This document shows, in pieces, positions 11,733 to 22,274 of a DNA stretch of 64,000 nt. The notes beneath the pieces were generated by a model. It did not search any database. It was given only the letters and a program-made list of their open reading frames with translations, and was not told where the DNA came from. How positions within the stretch are numbered: the first letter of the stretch is position 1; every line of letters starts with the position of its first letter. The stretch is from Trichinella spiralis. Taxonomy: Eukaryota > Nematoda > Enoplea > Trichinellida > Trichinellidae. The stretch lies in NCBI GenBank assembly GCA_000181795.3, contig CM012953.1, positions 6,806,034 to 6,870,033 on the forward strand, given 5' to 3'. The position numbers were made by a program, and so were the translations under genes.

Positions 11733-12363
11733 CAGCTTTCATTGGTCATTAGCCAAGTGTTGCAAACTGACAAGCTTCTTCAAGCTTCAAGGTTTACGAG
11801 TTCTGGGAACCAGGTCAGAAACAAGCGCAATTGCTTATCTGTGATCGATTCGGTGAACCATTTTCAGGAGACCATCGTCCTGTTCGAGTGCAGTTGCACC
11901 CAAACATTTGTCAAATCCATCACACGTGTGAATAATTGCATTGACCAAAAGTGATGGGATTAATGGATCTCCATAAAGTGATGGCTGTCACAGCTGCGCC
12001 GCTCCTGTTACACAACCAACCCAACGGTTGAGCCGGACAAAAAGGTCAGTTGGGCAGAGGCCCCGCTAAGCAAAGAGTGTTGTTTTGGAGACAGTGAAGT
12101 TGGACATTGTCTTTTGTTGTACGAAAGATCTGTTGCAAGTTATGCGATGCCATTTGTTTTCTGTCCATTGTTTTTTGGGGAAAGCGTGTGCCGTTGTGGT
12201 CAGTTATCAGAGAAAGGTATTTTTTTTACCTGCTTTTGTTTTTCCTTTATCTCTCTATATCGTGACTTGACCCTCTACAGTAGAACTAGAAAATTCATTT
12301 GTGAAACTCATGTCAGTTGTGCCACAGTCGACCAAAACTTACGGTAATACGGTTTCCTTGTAA
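11733..12363 (+). CDS. Unrecognised cysteine-rich protein, three exons, 5' end not found
   Basis: Three exons, 11733-11927, 11994-12216 and 12281-12363, join through GT-AG introns with phases 0 and 1 and keep one frame for 166 codons to a stop. The slightly higher GC compared with the flanks supports coding. The translation has ten cysteines in a spaced pattern (NC, ECSC, SC, ECC, HC, FC, VCRC). That suggests a disulfide-bonded secreted or extracellular protein. I do not recognise the family. No ATG begins exon 1, which is preceded by a TTTTTCAG acceptor, so a first exon (possibly a signal peptide) should lie between the tRNA gene and 11733. The gene is tail-to-tail with the DUF19 gene. It could also be a decayed gene. 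Confidence 0.42.
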
Positions 12364-12690
12364 TGAAAATATTTATTCCTGCAAATCAAATTTTTCGTCA
12401 CAGCAATCTGATCTGAAGTTATTTGAATGTTATAACCTGGACTTGCTGAACAGTTTTTGTTGACATCACTGGTATATAGACTTCCTACGAACAACTGTCA
12501 TAAGACTCCAGTATGAGCTTCTTGAATTTAGCATGGGTTCTTAGACAAGCGGACCCCTGACGTACAAAAATGATAAAAAATTGTTATTCAATTATAGCTT
12601 AAAATTATCATGCTCTGATCAGTGTAAAGCAAAATTGTATTCACATGTTTATTTCAACTGGATTTCAGAATTGTAATTCACTTATTCGTA

Positions 12691-13911
12691 CTAAAAAATA
12701 TGATGACAAAAAATACAAAAAACTGCAACTATAGTAAAATAAAGTGTCATAGTAGAATCGGATAATTTTTTGTGCTCACTGTGTTTATTTCTTTCAAACA
12801 ATCCACTGGAATTGAACTCACTTTTAAATATATGCTCAGGAACAATTGAAATACGGCTCAGTGAAGTTTGTCGATTTTCCAAGTTGAATTCATTTGTCAA
12901 GAAGAGCTTTTCAATGAAATAGTTTTCCTGGACGTCCATTTTGCATTGGAGCAAAAGAATTCGGCTGGTTGCCATGAAAAGACGAAAAATCAGGTTCCAT
13001 GCTCTTTTGCCGCATCTTCTTCTTATCGGAATTTTTACACACTTCAAGAAATTGTGAACCAGTCTTTGTTAAAATTAAAATTAACATAAAATATTTCATC
13101 ATGAGCATTGGTTGACAATAATAATATACTTGCAAGCTTGTTCAGTAGACGAATGGGAAACTGCCCCTTTGTGAAAAGTTACAGTTTGTGTTGAAACATT
13201 CTGCAGACATTCACGAGCGTCACTTTCACTTTCAACATAAAGAAAACACTCAACATTATGCAAAAAATCTAAAATTTAATAAATAATTATGCAATACATA
13301 TATATATAATAGCAGTGCGATTACCTGAATATCCTTCATCGCAAAGATAGCCATAAGTTGTGTAAATAAAATTGACTGTTTTATGTTCAGGACAAAATAA
13401 TTTTAATGGATCAATGCAGGATTGAAATTTCCAAATTCTTCTACAATTTTATATTTATAATAATCTTTGCTAAACTATATTAAGAATTGAATATTTGAAA
13501 AATATTTTGTAAAATTACTACAAACTGATGCATTGCTAAGCAATTTATTTAGGTATAAAATTTCAAATTATCGTTTGCACATTTCACAAAGTTGGAATTT
13601 TACTTCAATAACAAAACTCACTTGCAAAGTTCTTGAAAAGTATTTTTATTGCTAATAAAAGTTTGCTTGTAATTTTCAACATTAGTAATAAACATGGGTA
13701 AAGTAGTGCTAATTATATCAACGTATTCTTCTACAGGTAAAGTGCACTGTTTGATCTTAGATAGTACATTTTCTTGACATGATTCATCCCCATTAAGCAA
13801 TTTTGCAAAACCTAAAAAATTATTCCTGTAAGAAAAAGCGGAAAATATCCAAGTTTCAAGCTTACCAATGAAAGATGTAAGCGCAAACATATGCATAAGC
13901 AATTCAAACAT
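12691..13911 (-). CDS. DUF19-type secreted or GPI-anchored nematode protein
   Basis: Five exons on the minus strand: 13911-13866, 13811-13622, 13440-13325, 13268-13130 and 13063-12691, totalling 864 nt for 287 residues. All introns are GT-AG. The product opens with a signal peptide (MFELLMHMFALTSFIGFA), then a cysteine-rich region with repeated blocks of the type C...C / LC..I..F.SC / LC...F..C / C...F..C / AC.....FLKC......CG..AW. That is the pattern of the nematode-restricted DUF19 (T20D4.11-like) family. The C-terminus is a hydrophobic stretch (MTLYFTIVAVFCIFC) ending at the stop, as in GPI-anchor signals. No biochemical role is known for this family. For intron 1 the nearer acceptor (at 13825) shifts the frame and the farther one (at 13811) restores it. 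Confidence 0.75.
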
Positions 13912-15683
13912 TATTTTTCAAAACTCACTGTTTCCAAAAACAATAATGTATCTAATAGTTATCAAAATTAGATATTCATACTAAATGTAATATCTGTAGC
14001 ATATTTTTTTGAAAATAGTCTGGCTTATAAAATTCAAATCAGAAACTATAACAATCGACCTTAAATCGAGCATATTTATGCAATTTTATCTCTTTTGAAT
14101 TTCATCCAATTTAGTTGTTCGAGTGAATTAAATCAAAGTAATTTCTTTTTAATTTGTTAAATATTTCGAAATTGAATAATTTTCAAACATTTGACAGTTA
14201 TTTTCAAGTCTAGCATTTTCGTCCATTTAAATTTCAGCTTTAATAAAAATCAAATGAAAATCAGTATTGACGAAATTGGAAACCTCGCCAGCTAAAGTGT
14301 AATAAAAAGTTTTCAATTTCATTCAGTCGAGTTGATGATAAGAATGCTAATAAATTGCTTGCAACAAATAAATTTGAAATTTCATATTTCAAACTGTTTT
14401 CATGTTTCACATTCTATAACGTTAATAATGTATTATTGTAAAGCATAGAAAATAATATTAGGTGTTTATTTTATGTTACTAAATGAAATGCAATTTTTAA
14501 ACACACAATAACAGAACAATTGAAAGTGATGAAAAAAAGCAAATTTCATTATCATTGGTCGACAATATCTGGAAAACTTTGACTGATTGAAATTGATATT
14601 TGAAAAAAAATAAAAATAAAAAACGCTATTTACAATCCATTTTAAAAGTGATGCGATAATATTTTATTGAAAATTGAGTGATAGTGCAGGTAAGGAAAAA
14701 AAATTCTTTTCAACAATTTCATCAAATTCATTGTTGTTCAATGATCAGATAATTAACAAAATTTTCAAAAAACCGTTTATTTATTTATTTTCAAATAAAC
14801 AGTTATGCATTTTGTGGCATAATTTGATAACCCAGTTTGTTGAGTTTATTATTCGATTTAGCATGTTTTAGGTGAATTTTCACAAAATTTCCAGTTTCAA
14901 GCTATTCACGTAATAACGACTGGTTCATCAGAGCTTTTGCTTTACATACGGTACAGAAGCAATTTGAAATTTTCATAATCATTCAAATGTTTAAATTGTC
15001 TTTTTCAATATTTTGAATTTTAAAGTAGATGAAATTTGTAGCTTACTATTGGTGAATTTTTATTAAAGTGTTTGCTCAATAATAGAAATGCTATGCTTTA
15101 AAACATGCTTATTGAACTATTTACCAACTGCAAGAAAAGCAGGTAGTTACAGGTTACAGGTTGCAGCTGACATGTTGTTCAACCAATTGCGCAACATGAA
15201 TATTGAGCAAAAGTAGACTGGCTCAAATATGAAATTAATAAAATGAGTTATTAATAATTGACATCAGTTGGATGAGGAAACGGTTGGAATAAAAATGCAA
15301 TATTTGTTGAATCGACTGACCGCGTTTTGCTTTTCGCAGCAATGTTTTTTCATTTTTTTATTATATTAAATAATAATTTTTGTTATTTAGCTTCCTGACA
15401 AGGCAAACTAGACTGCCCTCATCAGTTGTTTCTGCTTGTTGTTGTTGTTGTCTAGCCGCTGGCAAAGGACTGAGGTCGAGCCGTCGATAGACGTAGTCAC
15501 TTGCTTCATTGCTTAGCATTCCTGTGGCCAAATTCGCCGTTGGCAGTTGTTGTACATTCCCATTGCTTTCGCCAAGCTAGCATAGCTTATTGAATAGCTT
15601 CGTCTGTTGTCTTGATCCTGCTTATCCTGTTCTTATTATTAATAATATTAATAATAATCAGCAACATTCGTCTTTTGACCACA
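13912..15683. other. Intergenic AT-rich DNA upstream of the carboxypeptidase gene
   Basis: No gene seen. The stretch 15380-15600 is less AT-rich and contains a short GTT repeat, possibly the promoter and 5' UTR of the downstream carboxypeptidase. Confidence 0.45.
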
Positions 15684-18563
15684 ATGCCATTTTGGAAATG
15701 CACATTGGAAAAATGCTTTTACTTCTGGATAATTGTGCTGTTTTATCAATCTCGTTTGTTAAAATCTTTCCCATTGCATGATCCAATTGGCAGTCGGTAT
15801 CATTTGAATAAAGAAATTGCTGAGCAATTTTTAATTTTGTCACGCCAGTATCCCAATCAGTTGCATCAATTTTTCATCGGCAAAAGTGTATATGGTAAGC
15901 AGCTTTTACATTTGAGGGAAACCTGTGCAACTGTATTTTCTTTTTTTCAAATTTTCAGATCAAGAAATTGTTGGTGTAGCCGTTTCAGCTCAGTATCCGG
16001 AGCAACATATCAGCTTAAGACCGAATATTTTGTTCACCGCAAATATTCACGGAAACGAGGTATACTGCTTATTTTACAACATATACACACACATCAGCTA
16101 ATATTTTTATGAAAAAAAGGGAAGTTTTTGGTTTGCTTTAATAATTACGTAAGAACTAAATTCTTTGAGAGTTTTTGCTGACTTTTGCGTCAATGCTACT
16201 AGCTAAGTTATTACTTTGAATTTACTTCACAGCTTAGCGTATTCTTCTTTTTTTCTACTATGGATTTTTAATGAGCATTTTCACTCAGGTTTTTTAGCAA
16301 TGTTTTATTATTATTCAAAAGTTAAGAATTAAATTAAATTTAAAAGTTTCAAACTTTGCAAAATTAAAAAAAGAAATTCTTATCTTTAATTTTTTAATTA
16401 ATAATTTGATAAAGGATAAAAAAATAATAAACATAAACAGTTAAAATATGCTTCAGTTGTTTATAGGATACGTGAAAAACTCTGCCGTTTATTAATTTTA
16501 AAAATTCAGCAGGATCAGATATTTGCTTAATATCTGCATGCATCCAATTTCCATACTTTGAAATTATTGCATTTTAAATCATATCCTTATTAGTGAAATA
16601 TTTTTTCTGTTTGCATGTAATATATTATTAATTTTACTATTTTGAAAACCTAACGATGTAATTGTTTTAATCCATATTTAAAAAATGTATCGCTGTTCTC
16701 ATGCTTTACTTATGAATTTATAAAACAGGCTAACAAAATTGAAATATTGAAATTAGTATATGCTTTACAAAAAATATATCAACTCAGTTTATTAGGTCAA
16801 ACAGTTTGAATCAACTTTTTGAATTGAAATTATTTCATGCTTCAAATAAAAACTCGGTTAAGCGGATTTTTATTCTATTCTATTTCTTCAGCGAAAAAAT
16901 AGTACACGCATGTTTGTGAAAATGATTTTCATAAATTAATTTTATTCATCACTGTTCATTTATTAAACATTCATAATTCAATCTCTGAGAATTGACTAAA
17001 TTGCATCTTTTTTTAAAAATAATCTAATGCAATCATTTCATACTATGAAAAAAATGTACAAATATTTAAGCCAGTGGGACGAGAAATCTTGTTAAAGCTT
17101 GTTACCTATGTATTGGAAAATTTTGGTAAAGACCCATTGATAACGCAACTGCTAAATGAAACCCGTCTTCTTGTCATTCCTACGCTTAATCCAGACGGCT
17201 TTGATGCTTCCATCTTAGGTGACTGCTATGGTGTAGAAGGGAGGTAAAAACGTGCAACATTCAAAATTGATAACTTTTATAAACTTTTTCTTTAAAGAAC
17301 AAATGCAAATGGCTTTGATTTGAATCGAAACTATCCAAATATATGGAAAACAACGAATGATGCAAAAAAATACCAACCTGAAACGTTGGCTTTTATGTCA
17401 TGGGTAGAAAAAATTCCTGTAGTACTAAGCATGGATATTCACGGTGGATCTTTAGTTGTAAACTACCCTTATGATTCAAGGAGTAAATTTTTTTTCAGTT
17501 TTTAATAAAATACTTAATTTAAATTCAACAAATATAACTTTATATTTTAGTGGATGCAAGATCAGTTTACAGCGCTGCTCCTGATGATGATGTCTTAAAG
17601 CATTTGGCACTTTCATACTCTCACAGCAATCTGAGAATGTCACAAAACAGTGAAACTTGGTGCCCACTGGATTCTGAACGTTTTAAAGACGGCATTACAA
17701 ATGGTGCCAATTGGTACAGCATCGAAGGTATGAGATTGAATTATTACTATTATGATAAGCAGCAGCTTGTTTACAATGATCATCCTTTTTAAATTATGAA
17801 TTTTTCAGTTACTTCTTAAATTATAATTTATATAATGATGTATTTTTTGAGGAAGTTTGCAAGATTACATGTATTCAATGCGTGGCTCAATGGCGTTAAC
17901 GTTGGAAATGTCTTGTTGTAAATATCCAAATCCGGAAATTTTGAAAACAATTTGGAATGAAAATTTGCCATCACTTTTGCAATTTTGGAAGCAAGTTCTT
18001 ACAGGTAAAAATTACATTTATAAGATGACCAGTTTAAATTGTTCATTTTTATAAAATATTCCAGGTATAAAAGGAATTGTCAGAAATGCTGACAGTGCCG
18101 CACCTATTGAGGCAACTTTGAAAATTGTTGGAAGAGATATTGGCTTCAAAACGACAAAAAATGGTGAATTTTATCGCATTCTACTTCCTGGAAAATACCG
18201 TTTGATTGTAATAGAGCATTGAGGCAATTTTTTACCATTTGGCAAGATATAATTTTTTGATCGTGTTTTAGGTTGATGCTCCTTTATTTAAACCAAGTGT
18301 AGTTGATTTTGTTTTGACTGAACAAATTCCATACGTCGAGTTGAACATATCTATGTGGCCAGAATCATCTGAATCTTTTGGTCAGAAGAATTATCTTTCC
18401 ATCATTAAATAAATCTGAAATTTTCAGGTTTGTAGGACAAATTGAAAAAGATGTGAAAACAGTCTATACGGACCAAACTGCTGCTTTACGTTTCACGTCA
18501 TGGAAATCAATGTATTTTATGATCATTGTGTTGCACATGTTGTTAAGTTTTACTTCCAATTAA
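15684..18563 (+). CDS. Metallocarboxypeptidase of the M14 N/E subfamily, carboxypeptidase M/D-like, probable GPI anchor
   Basis: Nine exons: 15684-15894, 15959-16059, 17071-17243, 17298-17482, 17551-17727, 17852-18004, 18065-18207, 18272-18380 and 18436-18563 (1380 nt, 459 residues). The fold is a signal peptide, a zinc carboxypeptidase domain (about 40-335) and a transthyretin-like domain (GIKGIV...GEFYRILLPGKYRLIVDAP). Zinc ligands are H101 and E104 (IHGNE) and H210 (DIHGGS). Substrate-binding NRNYP is at 171-175 and the catalytic Glu is E301 (LTLEMSCCKYP). These enzymes remove C-terminal Arg or Lys from peptides. The length and hydrophobic C-terminus (FMIIVLHMLLSF) resemble GPI-anchored carboxypeptidase M (human, about 440 residues) rather than multi-domain CPD. 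Intron 2 (16060-17070) is unusually long for this window. In the last intron the nearer AG leads to a stop; the acceptor before 18436 fits. Confidence 0.92.
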
Positions 18564-19446
18564 AAGAAATGATTGAAGTTTAAAATTATGATATTAAAAA
18601 TTATTAAAAATTATGATGAATACTTCTAAAAACATGAAAAAAAAATAAAAGATAGATAGTATTTTCTTAAAATCAGTCAAAGAAGAATATGATTATTAGG
18701 CGAACTGTTATAATAGTATTAATTTATAAAAAACATTAGCTTGAATTAGAAGGTGTTTTTCAACAAAATGCTACCTTAAATGTTAATTTAGAAAATCGTA
18801 TTTTTTTAAATATTTCACACAATTTTTATAAATTATTTAACATTTTAAAGAAATTTAAGTTTTTTACTTCTGCGTATTCATTTATGAGCTTTTCATTTGA
18901 AAAGGCTAAATAGAAAAATATTTTACACTTTAGCTAGTGAAAATAATTATACATTTTTGATGAAATCAGTGCACATCTTGTCAACAAAGTGTTCATTCAA
19001 CTTTGCATCAGCACAAATGAAATCATTCATTAAAAGTCAATCATAAAAAGATGTGTACATTAAAATTTCATGTAGGCAACAAAATGAGCGTAGTATCAGA
19101 GCAGAAAGCAATTCATATCTCCAAGTATTGAAAATGAAAGAGTGAAATATTAATTTTATGAATTAATTCAAAATCTTTCTCAACTGTTTGATGTTCATTT
19201 TTGTGATTTGTTCTTGATTGTGATATATTACTGTATTTCTTCTTTGCATTCCTATGTGCTTAGATGGTGTGTTAGTGAATTTTTTTTTTCAAATTATTTA
19301 TAGATTTTATATAATGTAGAAATTTGTTATATTTTGACAGAAATTTAAAAGTGAAAAAAAGTTGCATCCTCTCATTGAGAGGGTGTTGCTAGGAATTTTC
19401 TCGTAGCTCGATCGTGCTGTTCTGGAAACTTTCATCCGCAGTCGCC
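18564..19446. other. Intergenic AT-rich DNA
   Basis: Contains the carboxypeptidase 3' flank and the Hv1 upstream region. No gene is seen. The last 100 bp before the Hv1 ATG are richer in GC and may be its 5' UTR. Confidence 0.45.
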
Positions 19447-20428
19447 ATGACTGTCACATCGTACGGTGCAGCCAGGAAAGAGCGAAGCAACTACATAGCA
19501 CCAGTAGAAGGTGATACAAGCAGTTCCGGTGCCACGGAATCTGATTATCAAGAATTTTCGCCCATTCGTCCAACTTTGGTTCGAAATTTCAGACAAGCTG
19601 CACTGGAAATTTTTTTCAGTAATAAATTTCAAGTAAACAATGCTATTTTTCGCTTTTGATCCACATATTGTCATTTAAATAAGTTTAAATATCTTTTTAT
19701 GTGTTAATTGTCTTTCTTGTCACTTTGGATTGTATATGCTTGTTGGCGGAAGTTTTGATTCATCTGCGAATGTTCGAATTGGGTAACGAGAGCCGAGTGA
19801 TGATTTGCATTTTGCATTATTTCAATATTGGCGTTTTGTCACTGTTTTTTGTTGAATTGGTGTTGAAAGTGTTTGTTATGGGTTTCACGGTTTTCAAATA
19901 CCGTATGGAGATGTTCGATTTCATTGTCATCATTTTATCCTTCTCTCTGAGCATCGTTTATGGCAACTGTGGTCGAACAGCTGACAGTGCTGGTCTGCTA
20001 ATCTCTTTTCGTCTGTGGCGCATCTTGCGAATTTTCAAAAGTAGAATTTCAAATAAAAAAATACAACAGAACAGTTTAATTAATTATATTATATTATTTG
20101 ATTAATGAGGCAATTTGTGCATTCAGATGTGGTAGCATCGGTGAAAATGGAAGCTCAGCGGAAAATTCGAAAAGAAAGTCGCACAAAGAAAGCACTGCAG
20201 AGGGAAGTATGCAAATTGCGAGAATATTGCTTGAAGCAGGAATACGAGTTGCAATTTTATCGACTAATTTTACAACAAAACCGCATACCACTGCCGACTG
20301 TTTTACGGATACCCCGCAGCCCGTTGACCATGAGCGTCACTGCTGAGGTGAACGAACACTGTTTGAAATCGCTTTCAAATGACGAATCTTATATTTGTGA
20401 AAAATCATCCTCAAATACGGAAGAATGA
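19447..20428 (+). CDS. HVCN1: Voltage-gated proton channel Hv1
   Basis: Three exons, 19447-19632, 19701-20040 and 20127-20428, give 275 residues (human Hv1 has 273). A four-helix voltage-sensor domain without a pore domain is followed by a C-terminal coiled coil (about 178-225) for dimerisation. Visible hallmarks are the S1 selectivity-filter Asp D72 (VTLDCICLLAE), S2 E114 and K118, S3 D135, and the S4 motif R166-x-x-R169-x-x-R172. The next S4 position is K175 where human has N214. One zinc-binding His (H101, equivalent to human H140) is kept; the second, in the S3-S4 loop, is absent. Homology requires exon 1 ...NKFQ to join VLIV in exon 2, but no AG precedes 19701: the intron ends TTTTTAT. 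The gene is tail-to-tail with MAD2. Confidence 0.9.
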
Positions 20429-20700
20429 AAAAAATTTCCTTTTTTTGTTTTTCATATTTTCCAATTTGCTGATTTACGTTCATGCTTTATCTATGCCAAA
20501 GATGTGATAATTCATCATTGATAGTGAAGGTTTCTTGTTGCTTCACTAGACACTTGCTTTTGCTTCATTTCACTTTTGCTTTAAAAATATACATTAAAAA
20601 TCATTAATTTGTTGACATTTTAATTACCATTGTAAAATGATGGGAAAAGAAAAGAAAAGAATAAGAAAATCTCTCTTTCTCTCTCTCATCGGATGGACGA

Positions 20701-21479
20701 TCACTTGTAACACACTGTTAAATCGATTGAATAGAAGCCAACATTAAACGAACCCAAATTGATCATCTGTTCAGTGGTGACCGTTTTGGGCTTCAATTCG
20801 GACCAATCGTCCGGGCATTCCACCTCACAGTCCGTGTAAGCGAAACAGTCGAATGAACCTGAAATATGAAAATTATTATTTTCAATCAAATCAATTAATA
20901 AAATATTCATGTAACACAATTTGGAGGCAAAACTGGCAAAAACGGTGCTACGGTAGAAATTTTTCGAACAATAATCCGCAACTGTTCCTCAGGCGATTGC
21001 ATTTGTTTTCTTTAAATGTGGAAATAGAAAAAATACAAAATTTAAAAATAATTGAACTGAACGCAAATAGCGTACGGTAAGTCACTTTTCAAAATTGTCC
21101 GCCGGAAGTAGAGATATTCGAAAATGCCAACATTCTAAAACATCTCGATCTTCTATTTTGCAAATTATACACGTGATCTTTTTTATGCAATTCTTTTCAA
21201 ACCATACTAAAAAATTTCAGAATGTAAAAGTGGAAGAGAAAAGAGAAAATATAAAAACTCATACATTTCATCTGTGAAAGAAATGCGTTGAAAAATTTCT
21301 CCACGACATCATTTTTGCATATCAAAACTGGCAAATCATATTTCAAGTTTCGTTCAAAATTTGAAATTTCATACAAGCTTCTCTGGTATAAAATAACATT
21401 TAGGGAAAAATCTGAAAACCATTTTCTGTAAAACAATTTTTCCTCACCTCTTTTAACTTACGCAAATTTTATTAACATC
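20701..21479 (-). CDS. MAD2L1: Spindle-assembly checkpoint protein MAD2 (HORMA domain)
   Basis: Exons on the minus strand are 21479-21463 (tentative), 21425-21265, 21206-21086, 21009-20918 and 20858-20701, all GT-AG, giving 182 residues. The sequence follows the MAD2 HORMA fold: SLNVILYQRSLY, then KYDLPVLIC, WFEKNCIKKITCIICKIE, DVLECWHFRIS, EEQLRIIVRKISTVAPFLP, and the C-terminal safety-belt region CSFDCFAYTDCEVECPDDW...NVGFYSIDLTVCYK. MAD2 binds CDC20 and MAD1 at unattached kinetochores. Human MAD2L1 has 205 residues. The first exon used here gives an N-terminus about 20 residues short, lacking the usual GS..IV..FF lead, so the true first exon may lie further upstream. It is tail-to-tail with Hv1, 272 bp apart. 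Confidence 0.9.
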
Positions 21480-22274
21480 AAATTAAATATTTTTATTAAC
21501 AAAAAATCACATGATTTTCAATAGTTCTCTACATCAGAAAACACAACAATATATTTTTTTTAAATAATTAAATAAATAAATTCCTAACGTAAATGAAACA
21601 AATCAATTTCAACATTTATTGCATTGCTTCGTGAAAATATTATTACGGTGATATTGTTTTTTCAATGAATAAAAAAGATGAGAAGCTTACAAAAATAATC
21701 ACAGATGATTTCTAGAATTTTCTCATTCATATTTTACAATACGACGACGACCAGCAAATCAATACCAACCAAAATTGAAATACATAACACAACATAGTAT
21801 AAATGATTTTTAAGTTCTAACTTTTACAATTAACAATAGCAAAAATCAGTGAGCAATACTGCGAATTTTGAATAAATTAATAAGTAAGTTAAATGGCAAA
21901 AATTTTCTTGAAAATTATTTCTTTAATATCAACATTAAAAAAATAATTCTACTGCTACTGATAGCTGTTGAAGCATGTTCGAGCATTTTGATTTACAAAT
22001 ATTTTATACAGAATGTAAGGCAGAACACATAAAAGCTGCAGTGCATTATTATTACATTCTGCATATTATATGGAGTAATAATAATTCTAAATAATGTTCA
22101 CTTTTTTACGTATGAAAAAGCAATATAACTGCTTATTGAACATTTTTTAAATAGAAATTTATTTTAAAACAACGATTGAACATTTTTTTGCAAACTGTTG
22201 ACATTACTAAACATTTTAAACAACTGATTAACAAAATTGACAATTATGCGCTTGCTGCCTGGTGAGAGGAGAAT
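21480..22274. other. Interval between TMEM120 and MAD2
   Basis: AT-rich. It should contain the MAD2 promoter and perhaps a missing MAD2 first exon, but I could not identify one. Confidence 0.4.
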
